Origin: Methanobacteriota archaeon
GTDB lineage: Archaea > Thermoplasmatota > Poseidoniia > Poseidoniales > Thalassarchaeaceae
Direction of reading: 5' to 3'
DNA length: 14,470 nt
Assembly: GCA_002727275.1 (NCBI GenBank)
Contig: PBWO01000042.1
Location: forward strand, 1 to 14,470
The translations under genes and the position numbers were made by a program. Positions 7,254 to 13,911 of this stretch are shown piece after piece. Below the pieces are notes generated by a model that had not been told where the DNA came from, did no database searches, and saw only the letters and a list, made by a program, of their open reading frames with translations. Position 1 is the stretch's first letter, and every line of letters starts with the position of its first letter.

Positions 7254-8809
7254 TGGAGAATCAGGACGATCTAGACAGTCTCGCCGACTCAATTAGTGAC
7301 GTGGTTCTTCCGGCACCCGAAATTCATCAACAAACACCCACTGCTCCAGTTGAGGATGTTGTGAAAGATGACAGGATCGAAATGCTGCGCTCTAGAGAGC
7401 AGATGCTGCTGAGAATCGACCGGATGTTGATTAGCAGTGGGGCTAGACTAGTTTTGTTCTTGCCTCTGGTTGTGATTATTCTATATGGCCTTGCACAGGC
7501 ATTTGCAGACAGCGATCCTGAATGGTGGACAAATCACCTTGAATCGGTAGTTTGGGGTTCGGACATTCTAACTGCGATTTACGGTTTATCTTTACTAATG
7601 CTTGTGGCCGATACAGCAATGTTACTTCTGTTGTTTTGGCTAATGTCGACCACTAGATCTATTTTCTCTTTGGAGTCGAGTGAATTGACTAGACTCGGAC
7701 TCACTTTCAAGAGTTCACACGGCTATGCAGAGATGAGGGCTACAATTGACGGCGCAATAAGGCAACTGGGAATCACAACTACTTTGATTTCCCTTGCTGC
7801 AATACTTCTTGGTGTAGCAATGTGGTTGCCTGAAGACAATACCGGATTACCCTTCTTGTTTGCACTTTCAACTGGAGCCTTGCTAAGCGGTCATGGCGTT
7901 CACATGGTGTCGGAACGCTCTCGTTTCAACACCAGTGAGCCATGGGGAATGCTTCAGGCATTCTCCCCTCCTATCCACCCCGCTCTTCTAAGTCGGCCCT
8001 TTACCGATGTTATCAGGGCTCATGTCGACCCTCTACTGGCAGTCAGAATGTCTGAGTATTTATCTTCAATAGAGCCCTCAATTAGGGAAGGAAGCAGCAG
8101 GAGAGAGTTACAGGAGACCTTGCTACATCTGCTTTATCTGCGACGGTCTTCTCTTATTGATGAGGGGCAATTCAGGTCCGCTCTTGAGCCCATGCTAGAT
8201 CCTTCGACTATCGAGCGTCTGTTCAATCACCCAGAACTTGGAGAGGAGACTTGGGATAGACTACTCTCTAGGGCTCGTTCTGAGTGCGCACCGTTCTTCC
8301 GTATTCATGATAGACTCAGAATGAGTAGACTTGCATCTGGCGCTTCAGGCGATGTCTGGCTAGATGTGGATATGGAAAATCTAGTAGTTGGCCAGGCCAA
8401 CCTATTCGCTTTCGTACTAAATCAGGGAGACACTCCTATGGATTTGGTTTTGAGGGTCCAGACTCCCGACTTCAGACCTCAGGAATGCGTATACAGACTC
8501 AATGCAGAACCAATCAATTTAGGTCCCGAAGTTAGCGAACAATTGTACTCAAAACTTCCCGCACTTATTTCATCCACGCGCATCATTTGGCAAAGCCTGT
8601 TGCCATCGGCCATGGGTGAAGCAACCGTTACTCTACGACTGGAGGACGAGGCTGGAAACCTAATCTCTGGCCGTGTGCTTACTGTACAAATTCGTTCAGA
8701 CCTTCTGACAAGAGTTAGAATGTCCCTAGGAGGACTGTTCATGTTTGGGGCTACAGTAGTTACCATCTCTCCATTTCTACCATTCCTATTCAATCTCGTA
8801 GGTCTTTGA
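7253..8809 (+). CDS. Multi-pass membrane protein, unknown function
   Basis: A 518-aa protein whose ATG overlaps the TGA of the DtxR-type gene by one base and is preceded by GAGGT (7242-7246), so translation is coupled. After an acidic cytoplasmic-looking N-terminus there are four hydrophobic helices at about 66-86, 104-131, 174-193 and 200-219. A soluble domain of some 270 residues follows: first helical and Arg/Leu-rich, then from about 365 beta-rich with VWLDVDMENLVVGQANLFAF and TPMDLVLRVQTPDF, resembling an Ig/CARDB-like fold. A last hydrophobic segment lies at about 492-515. I recognise no transporter or enzyme motif. Co-expression with a metal-type regulator and a zinc-ribbon surface protein hints at a shared envelope function (inference). 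Confidence 0.8.
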   Translation: MENQDDLDSLADSISDVVLPAPEIHQQTPTAPVEDVVKDDRIEMLRSREQMLLRIDRMLISSGARLVLFLPLVVIILYGLAQAFADSDPEWWTNHLESVVWGSDILTAIYGLSLLMLVADTAMLLLLFWLMSTTRSIFSLESSELTRLGLTFKSSHGYAEMRATIDGAIRQLGITTTLISLAAILLGVAMWLPEDNTGLPFLFALSTGALLSGHGVHMVSERSRFNTSEPWGMLQAFSPPIHPALLSRPFTDVIRAHVDPLLAVRMSEYLSSIEPSIREGSSRRELQETLLHLLYLRRSSLIDEGQFRSALEPMLDPSTIERLFNHPELGEETWDRLLSRARSECAPFFRIHDRLRMSRLASGASGDVWLDVDMENLVVGQANLFAFVLNQGDTPMDLVLRVQTPDFRPQECVYRLNAEPINLGPEVSEQLYSKLPALISSTRIIWQSLLPSAMGEATVTLRLEDEAGNLISGRVLTVQIRSDLLTRVRMSLGGLFMFGATVVTISPFLPFLFNLVGL

Positions 8810-8848
8810 TTCAGGTCCATTCAAAGGTAATGCCCTAGTGGCGGAATC

Positions 8849-9826
8849 GTGTCAGAAGACGATCCTATCTTGAGTGATGACCTCAGGACTAGGCTACACG
8901 CAATGGAGACCAGATTGCGCAGGATGCGTGAGCAGAGAAACAGTCACAATGAGAACGCCAAGCGGGCAGCTGATTCTAGAGATTCGGTACAAAATCGGGG
9001 CAAGGAACTCAGGGACCGAATCGGCGAGAGGCTTGATGAGCAGAAGGAAGTCAGGGCTAGAGCAAAAGTACACCAAGCCAAGCGCGATGAGATTCAGAAA
9101 CAGATTGGAGAATTAATCCAACAGAAACGAGGTAGGAGAGATGAGGGTAACAAATCAGTTGTAATCGAACTTTCTGAGACAGTGGGCGAGATCGATCGTA
9201 TCGAGAATCAAATAATGACTGATGGCAACTTATCACTGAAGAAGGAAAACCGCCTTCTAAAGAAACTAAAGACTCTGATATCGAAGAGGGATGAGTTGAT
9301 GCCAGCAGTACAGGAGTTACAAATTATCCAAATCGATCTGGGAGATATGGAAGGCTCAATCCAACTACTTCGCTCCGAGGCCGATGCTCAGCACCAAGCG
9401 ATGCTAGATGCCAACAAAGAGGCCGATGAGATATGGGAAGAGATCAAGCCAATGCTAGAAGAGAGAGACTTCCTAAGGGCTGAAGGAGATAGGTTGCACG
9501 CGGCTTTTGTATCTGCTAGAGAGTCTGCAGACAAGGTACATTCGGACATGAAGGAGTTGTTGGACCAAGTCAACGAGATTCGTGATGAACTAAAGGCCCA
9601 GAGGGAAGAGAGGGAGAGGATTATCAAAGAGCACAATGAATCCGTCAGGGAGGCAACTAAGACTCCCGATCAAGACGAGGGACTGGCTGATTCCTTGACT
9701 GAGCAACTACTAGAGAGCGGCTCTATCACTCTTGGCGGAACTAGAGCCGACGACTCGGAGCGAGAAACACCGCGAAAGAGAAAGAAGTCACGTAGGCTGG
9801 GAACAACTAGGGGAAAACGCGACTAA
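8849..9826 (+). CDS. Archaeal coiled-coil protein, paralog 4 of 4
   Basis: A 325-aa charged helical protein and the most typical local member of the archaeal coiled-coil family. It has a coiled coil at about 12-100 and a hairpin signature at 112-145 (VGEIDRIENQIMTDGNLSL, then ENRLLKKLKTL). The second coiled coil at 150-268 carries SEADAQHQAM (177-186) and ESADKVHSDM (225-234), the ADxxHxxM motif shared with the minus-strand paralogs. LTEQLLESGSITLGG (283-297) corresponds to the family's C-terminal tag. The basic tail RKRKKSRRLGTTRGKRD (309-325) parallels that of paralog 2. The start is GTG at 8849, with GGCGG a few bases upstream as a weak ribosome site; an in-frame TAA at 8828 limits extension. 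It trails the membrane protein by 39 bp and abuts pdxS tail to tail. Function unknown. Confidence 0.86.
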   Translation: MSEDDPILSDDLRTRLHAMETRLRRMREQRNSHNENAKRAADSRDSVQNRGKELRDRIGERLDEQKEVRARAKVHQAKRDEIQKQIGELIQQKRGRRDEGNKSVVIELSETVGEIDRIENQIMTDGNLSLKKENRLLKKLKTLISKRDELMPAVQELQIIQIDLGDMEGSIQLLRSEADAQHQAMLDANKEADEIWEEIKPMLEERDFLRAEGDRLHAAFVSARESADKVHSDMKELLDQVNEIRDELKAQREERERIIKEHNESVREATKTPDQDEGLADSLTEQLLESGSITLGGTRADDSERETPRKRKKSRRLGTTRGKRD

Positions 9827-10819
9827 TTACCAGCCACGCTCTTCCATTCTGACTTCGAGTTTGTCTATCTCCAATCCATCCATCGGCTTACCTGCCATCA
9901 TTGCGGAAGCCTCAGTCACCTTGCTAGGGTCATTGAAGTGGTGAGTAGCCATCACGATGGCAGAAGCGGTCGTAGCAGGGTCTTCGGATTTGAAAATCCC
10001 CGAGCCGACGAATACACCATCCATTCCGTGACGCATCAACAAGGCTGCATCTGCCGGGGTGGCTATGCCACCCGCAGAGAATGTAACTACAGGCAACCTC
10101 CCCATCTCCTTAACTTCGCCCAGAATCTCAACGATAGCATCGTGGCATGCATCCATGCTACCGAAAGGCGTATTTTCCACGATTAACTCGTGTTCGCTAG
10201 CCTCTTCGATTCTACGGAAACCATCTGACACCTTTCTAGCCATCACTTCAAATTCAGCATCGTTAGCACTTTGCAGAAGTGCAAGCTCCTGAGATACTAA
10301 TCTAGCATGCTGGATTGCACTAACTACATTCCCAGTTCCGGCTTCACCCTTGGTCCGAATCATAGCCGCTCCTTCCATGATTCTCCTGCAAGCCTCTCCA
10401 AGGTTTGTGCACCCGCAAACAAATGGTATTGTGAATTCGTTTTTCGCAATATGATAGAATGGATCTGCAGGCGTTAGAACTTCACTCTCGTCGACCATAT
10501 CGACTCCAAGCTCTTGCAAGACTCGGGCCTCCTCATCATGACCTATTCTTGCCTTTGCCATCACGGGAATACTAGTTGTATCGATGATTCCTCTGATTAG
10601 GTCGGGATGACTCATTCTAGCCACACCGCCATCAGACCTAATGTCTGCGGGAACTCTCTCGAGCGCCATCACAGAGGTTGCACCTGCATCTTCTGCTATG
10701 TGCGCCTGCTCTGGAGTGACGACATCCATGATGACACCACCCTCTTGCATCTTGGCGAAACCCCGCTTTAGCAACTCTGTGCCATGCCTCATCTTGTTGA
10801 GGTCTACCAACTGGGTCAT
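9827..10819 (-). CDS. pdxS: Pyridoxal 5'-phosphate synthase, PdxS/PDX1 subunit
   Basis: A 330-aa TIM-barrel synthase that makes pyridoxal 5'-phosphate from ribose 5-phosphate, glyceraldehyde 3-phosphate and ammonia (deoxyxylulose-independent B6 route). Sequence identity to the family is obvious: GGVIMDVVTPEQAHIAEDAG, PVMAKARIGH, IRTKGEAGTGN, FSAGGIATPADAALLM, DGVFVGSGIFKS and the terminal RMEERGW. Active-site residues are present at a constant offset of 8 from the B. subtilis enzyme: D32 (D24), K89 (K81) and K157 (K149). It is longer than the roughly 294-aa bacterial form, partly from about 20 extra residues around 176-225. The ammonia-supplying glutaminase PdxT is not in this window. Its ATG lies 47 bp downstream of the ferredoxin gene; no clear TATA box is seen in the gap, so co-transcription is likely. 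Confidence 0.97.
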   Translation of the reverse strand: MTQLVDLNKMRHGTELLKRGFAKMQEGGVIMDVVTPEQAHIAEDAGATSVMALERVPADIRSDGGVARMSHPDLIRGIIDTTSIPVMAKARIGHDEEARVLQELGVDMVDESEVLTPADPFYHIAKNEFTIPFVCGCTNLGEACRRIMEGAAMIRTKGEAGTGNVVSAIQHARLVSQELALLQSANDAEFEVMARKVSDGFRRIEEASEHELIVENTPFGSMDACHDAIVEILGEVKEMGRLPVVTFSAGGIATPADAALLMRHGMDGVFVGSGIFKSEDPATTASAIVMATHHFNDPSKVTEASAMMAGKPMDGLEIDKLEVRMEERGW

Positions 10820-10866
10820 GCCTTAGCCTCGGGCCATTGCCTCATGAACCCTTGTGACGGCCCAAT

Positions 10867-11145
10867 TCAAGAATCTGCCAGCACCGGAGAGTCACCTTCT
10901 GCAATGGGCAGGTTAGGAGCCTCCTCCTCATTTTTGTCTAGCCAACTCATCTCCTCATCTGGTACATCTGTGTCTGCATAGATCGCTTCGACTGGGCACT
11001 CAGGTACACAGGCAGCGCAGTCGATGCACTCGTCAGGGTCTATGACTAGGTAATCATCAGCCTCTCTGAAACACTCTACGGGGCAAACCGCAACACAATC
11101 TTGGTATTTGCACTTAACGCAAGCACTGGTCACTACATGAGTCAT
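10867..11145 (-). CDS. fdxA: Seven-iron ferredoxin ([3Fe-4S][4Fe-4S])
   Basis: A 92-aa electron carrier of the Azotobacter vinelandii FdI type. All nine FdI cysteines occur at the same spacing, shifted by one: C9, C12, C17, C21, C25, C40, C43, C46, C50. By that homology C9, C17 and C50 bind a [3Fe-4S] cluster; C21, C40, C43 and C46 bind a [4Fe-4S] cluster; C12 and C25 are free. Flanking sequence (CVKCKYQDCVAVCPVECF, VIDPDECIDCAACVPECP) follows FdI closely. The acidic C-terminal extension after residue 55 is also family-typical. I start at ATG 11145, not the in-frame 11181 site, because family members begin a few residues before the first cysteine and a TATA-like box lies at the leaderless distance. 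Redox partners are not visible in the window. Confidence 0.94.
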   Translation of the reverse strand: MTHVVTSACVKCKYQDCVAVCPVECFREADDYLVIDPDECIDCAACVPECPVEAIYADTDVPDEEMSWLDKNEEEAPNLPIAEGDSPVLADS

Positions 11146-11169
11146 GTAGAATCTTGGCGAGAAAGGATT

Positions 11170-11177
11170 GCATATCA
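11170..11177 (-). promoter_or_regulatory. TATA-like box for the ferredoxin gene
   Basis: Read on the minus strand, TGATATGC is centred about 28 bases upstream of the ferredoxin ATG at 11145. No Shine-Dalgarno precedes that ATG. This suggests a separate leaderless transcript for fdxA, possibly running on into pdxS. Confidence 0.4.
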
Positions 11178-11191
11178 ACACTTGTATCCTA

Positions 11192-11632
11192 TTATGCTCT
11201 ACTAATCAGTTCGTGAATTAAATCCGCAGTAACCGACTCTACACTCTGTCCGGGATATGATTCCACCTTGAACCGCCCCTTTGCAGTAGCTTCACCATTT
11301 GTTTCACTAACTAACGAAACTTTTCCACAAACCAAGTCATTCAGAGAAACTCTGACATGCAGAACCTTGTCTGAATCAAGCCTGATTGAGACTCCTTCAT
11401 CAGCGAGTTGCTGTAAGCATATTTTTCCCAATCTGGATAGTGCATTTGTAGATGCTTTCCTGCCCGAAACACTAGCCTCAATGATGGTCTGCTCAGAGCC
11501 ATGCCAAGACTTGCCCTTCTCCAAATTGACCTTACAACCCTCCCCTGTGAGCCAGCATAAACTCTGTTCGATCAAGGCCACATCATCGACAGCGCTGGCA
11601 TGCACTCTCCAGCGTGCACTGTGCAGCCCCAT
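11192..11632 (-). CDS. DUF54-family RNA-binding protein (exosome-associated type)
   Basis: A 146-aa protein matching the archaeal RNA-binding family PF01877 (DUF54), often annotated as an exosome-related subunit. The family order is visible: an N-terminal strand with WRVHASAVDD, then KGKSWHGSEQTIIEASVSG (compare the family's GyHGnpi-vlea-i-G), then SRLG, and near the C-terminus RLDSDKVLHVRVSLNDLVCGKVSL (compare the family's lyiRfdKq-a--G-l-L). The protein is expected in the cytoplasm, binding structured RNA; the exact role in archaea is unsettled. It is first in a minus-strand series with fdxA and pdxS (46-bp gap to fdxA). The ATG at 11632 is preceded by a TATA-like ATTAAG about 27 bp upstream. 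The assignment rests on remembered family patterns, so it is good but not certain. Confidence 0.78.
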   Translation of the reverse strand: MGLHSARWRVHASAVDDVALIEQSLCWLTGEGCKVNLEKGKSWHGSEQTIIEASVSGRKASTNALSRLGKICLQQLADEGVSIRLDSDKVLHVRVSLNDLVCGKVSLVSETNGEATAKGRFKVESYPGQSVESVTADLIHELISRA

Positions 11633-11655
11633 GTGCCGACCACAGAAACCCCCAA

Positions 11656-11663
11656 CTTAATGC
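11656..11663 (-). promoter_or_regulatory. TATA-like box for the DUF54 gene
   Basis: Read on the minus strand, GCATTAAG is centred about 27 bases upstream of the ATG at 11632, the spacing of a leaderless archaeal promoter. It lies in the 134-bp divergent region shared with rps3ae. Confidence 0.4.
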
Positions 11664-11702
11664 TCTCGCGCTACGATTTTCATATTCTCACGGGGCTTTG
11701 AT

Positions 11703-11710
11703 TCATATAC
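11703..11710 (+). promoter_or_regulatory. TATA-like box for rps3ae
   Basis: TCATATAC is the best plus-strand TATA match upstream of rps3ae; a second, CATATTC, lies near 11681-11687. Either implies a leader of roughly 30-60 nt. This agrees with the visible Shine-Dalgarno GGAG (11754-11757) before the ATG at 11767. Confidence 0.4.
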
Positions 11711-11728
11711 TCGGGGCAGGTCGGACGG

Positions 11729-11757
11729 CTCGCGTACGAGGTAGCCCTCGGTAGGAG
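11729..11757 (+). promoter_or_regulatory. rps3ae leader: two overlapping hairpins before the Shine-Dalgarno
   Basis: CGAG at 11737-11740 can pair with CTCG at 11729-11732 (loop CGTA). It can instead pair, as CGAGG (11737-11741), with CCTCG at 11746-11750 (loop TAGC). The two stems exclude each other and the second ends four bases before GGAG (11754-11757). This resembles a translational control leader, but the stems are short and chance is possible. Confidence 0.3.
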
Positions 11758-11766
11758 TCCGATGTC

Positions 11767-12786
11767 ATGGCAAAAGGAGCAGCAGCCAGGGCAGCGGCAC
11801 GCAGACAGCGTGACAAGTGGAAGTCGAAGCGCTGGTACAGTATCAGAGCCCCTAGAAATCCATGGTCATTCAAGGTCATTGGAGAGACCATGGCTGAAGA
11901 AGAAGAGATGCTCATCGGCCGCCATTATGAGATTCTCCAGTATGAGTTGGATGGAGATTTCTCCAAGATGAATGTCAAGGTCCAATTCAGAATCAACGAA
12001 GTTATCGGTTAAGATGCTCTGACCGAATATATCGGTCACGAACTACTCAAGGACCACATCCGAAGGCAGGTTCGTCGAGATCGAGGAAAGATCGATGATA
12101 CAATCGATATGGTCACCAAAGATGGCTATTACATCAGAGTAAAGCCGATGATGATATCACGCAACAGAATCAAGGCTAGTCAGAAACAGGAGATGAGGGC
12201 CCAAGCGAGGGACATAATCATCAAGTTCGGAGCAACTAACACATGGGTCGAAATGCAAAAGGCATCTCTTGATGGAACATTGGAAACTCAGATTCGTGAA
12301 GCAGTCTCTAAGATTCAGCCAGTCAGAGACGTCATGATTAGAAGGACTCAACTCATTCAATCAGGCGTTGAGGTCAGTGATGGCCCTACACTAGAAGAGA
12401 TAATCTCTCAGGAAGAAGAGGACAAGAAGGCCGAACCCTCTGAGCAGGAAGGCGACCTAGCGGAGACTATGGCAGAGGCTGTCGAGGATGTTGTCGATGA
12501 AATTAAGGAGGCTGCGACTGAGGTTGTTGGCGAATTGAAGATTGGTTCAGGCACCACAGCAGTAGATGCTGCAGTAGAAGGTGCAATAGAAGTCGCAGAA
12601 GAAGTAGTTGAGGCCGTCAAGGAGGTAGCTGAAGCCGTGAAAGAAGAAGTCTCTGAGGTAATCGGAGGAGATTCCGACACCGACTATAATTCGATGACCG
12701 TCGCTGAGTTGAAGGCGCTTCTCAAAGAGGCCGGAAAGCCAGTCTCAGGCAAGAAGGCCGAGCTAATCGAGCGCCTTAAGGAGTGA
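11767..12786 (+). pseudogene. rps3ae: Ribosomal protein eS1 (S3Ae) with C-terminal SAP domain; in-frame TAA at codon 82
   Basis: Small-subunit ribosomal protein S3Ae with an apparent nonsense codon. Codons 1-81 give the N-terminal half (RDKWKSKRWYSIRAP, GDFSKMNVKVQFRINEVIG). Codon 82 (12010-12012) is TAA. The same frame then continues with DALTEYIGHELLKDHIRRQV and DGYYIRVKPMMISRNRIKASQ, the expected next parts of the family, so nothing is missing or shifted. Reinitiation at the next ATG (12109) would lose 32 conserved codons. The core ends near codon 200. An acidic Ala/Glu/Val-rich linker (about 205-305) and a SAP-like helix-extended loop-helix (309-339: MTVAELKALLKEAGKPVSG and KKAELIERL) follow; neither belongs to ordinary S3Ae, which is about 200 aa. 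Because S3Ae is normally essential, a base-call error, mixed population or very recent mutation is likelier than a dead gene. 'Pseudogene' here marks only the broken frame. Confidence 0.9.
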
Positions 12787-12790
12787 TTTC

Positions 12791-13549
12791 ATGCCCCGCA
12801 TTGCGGTGCTCTGTGGAACGGGCATGAGTGCGTTCGCCTCACAACTTTCATCCTCTACTGGGGACAAATCAAGCACCCTAAGGGTAGATTCAGACTGGGG
12901 GCAAGTCCCAGTCACTCTAATCGATACAGGTGCTGGGGAGGTTATGGTGATAGACAGACATCACTCAGTCTCGGATTCTAGAACGCCACCTCATCGTATC
13001 GAGCATCGCGCTAATGTGCATGCAGCAGTTAGCTTCCAGCCTGATCTGGTCCTAAGTATCAACTCCGTTGGTAGTATGCGAGAGGATTTACCGCCAGGAA
13101 CTATTGGAGTGGCATCCGACGTATTGGATTTGGCTGAGAAGCCATGGACATTCCATGATGACCATGCAACTCACGCCGACAGAACATCGTGTTTTGATTC
13201 AGAGTCTAGCAAAATTTGCGCAGCAGTACTCAGCAGCATCCAGAAGAAAGCTGTAGACGACTTGGTTGTAGCACAATGCGTCGGACCCCAGTTTGAAACT
13301 CCTTCAGAGATAGATGCACTTGAGAGGCTCGGTGCAGATGTAGTCGGAATGACTCTGGGGCCTGAATCGAGACTGGTAGCAGAGACAGGAATCTCTCATG
13401 TAGCATTGTCATGCTCCTCAAACTGGGCTGCTGGCAGGACGCCGGGCTTACCGGAAGCCGAAATTGATCATGAGGCCGTAGATGAGATGGCCGCTTCAAT
13501 GAGAGAGAGTGTGGGAGAGTGCGTCAAAGCTCTCTTGTCTAGCAGGTGA
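12791..13549 (+). CDS. Purine nucleoside / methylthio-nucleoside phosphorylase (PNP/MTAP family)
   Basis: A 252-aa cytoplasmic enzyme that splits a purine nucleoside with phosphate into base and ribose (or methylthioribose) 1-phosphate, in purine or methionine salvage. Family landmarks in order: phosphate-loop GTG (9-11), DRHH with TPPHRIEHRAN (55-75; R56 and H57 match the phosphate-contacting RH of the family), INSVGSMREDLPPG (90-103), CVGPQFETPSEI (163-174), GADVVGMT (181-188) and SNWAAG (210-215). Asn211 stands where MTAP enzymes that use adenine-type substrates have Asp; Asn there usually goes with 6-oxopurines (inosine, guanosine, methylthioinosine). Substrate is therefore inferred to be a 6-oxopurine nucleoside. 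The ATG follows the rps3ae stop by 4 bp, with GAGTGAT (12781-12787) as ribosome site, so the gene belongs to the rps3ae operon. Confidence 0.9.
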   Translation: MPRIAVLCGTGMSAFASQLSSSTGDKSSTLRVDSDWGQVPVTLIDTGAGEVMVIDRHHSVSDSRTPPHRIEHRANVHAAVSFQPDLVLSINSVGSMREDLPPGTIGVASDVLDLAEKPWTFHDDHATHADRTSCFDSESSKICAAVLSSIQKKAVDDLVVAQCVGPQFETPSEIDALERLGADVVGMTLGPESRLVAETGISHVALSCSSNWAAGRTPGLPEAEIDHEAVDEMAASMRESVGECVKALLSSR

Positions 13550-13553
13550 TTTG

Positions 13554-13886
13554 TTGGAGAGCGAGACTAGAAACGGTCTACTATTAATCGCCATATCCTT
13601 GGTGATGCTTCCTGTGACTATGGACTTGATGCAGTATCACGACGATGCTTCGGATGAGTATGAGCGAGAGTGTGATATCAATTACAGAATCTATGTCCTT
13701 GACAACAACGACCCAATAGATGGAGCACTGTGTCTAGAGATAGAGGATGAGATGTCTAAAAGATTAGTCTATTTCATCGGATCAATTGCGATTCTTGTGT
13801 TATCTGGTCTTTGTGGAATTGCTTTGGTACTCCCTCAAGGAGAAAATGATGGCAAACAACCACCCATGAGTGGACAACTACGTTGA
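13554..13886 (+). CDS. Small two-helix membrane protein, unknown
   Basis: A 110-aa protein with two predicted membrane helices: GLLLIAISLVMLPVTMDLM near the N-terminus and LVYFIGSIAILVLSGLCGIALVLP near the C-terminus. An acidic loop of about 50 residues between them holds two cysteines (in ERECDINY and GALCLEIE) that could form a disulfide if the loop is outside the cell. The start is uncertain: I choose TTG 13554 because GGTGAT (13545-13550) ends three bases upstream, the same spacing as in the preceding gene; TTG 13551 is the alternative. A longer reading from 13509 would overlap the phosphorylase. I do not recognise the family. Confidence 0.6.
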   Translation: MESETRNGLLLIAISLVMLPVTMDLMQYHDDASDEYERECDINYRIYVLDNNDPIDGALCLEIEDEMSKRLVYFIGSIAILVLSGLCGIALVLPQGENDGKQPPMSGQLR

Positions 13887-13911
13887 TGGGTCTAGACCAC
13901 CAGCGAGCGAT

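Noticed and set aside
11690..11766. Possible tRNA or small RNA in the GC-rich stretch before rps3ae
   Set aside because: No acceptor stem, T-loop or anticodon arm can be built; only short leader hairpins are seen.
12010..12012. Pyrrolysine or selenocysteine recoding as the explanation for the stop
   Set aside because: The codon is TAA; pyrrolysine uses UAG and selenocysteine uses UGA.
12408..12680. A 90-codon Ser/Thr-rich reading frame on the minus strand
   Set aside because: It is the complement of the Glu/Ala/Val-rich linker codons of rps3ae; its low-complexity composition follows from that and it has no other gene-like feature.
12109..12786. A separate gene starting at ATG 12109
   Set aside because: Conserved S3Ae sequence lies upstream in the same frame back to the TAA at 12010, so this ATG is internal. 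It could at most be a reinitiation site.
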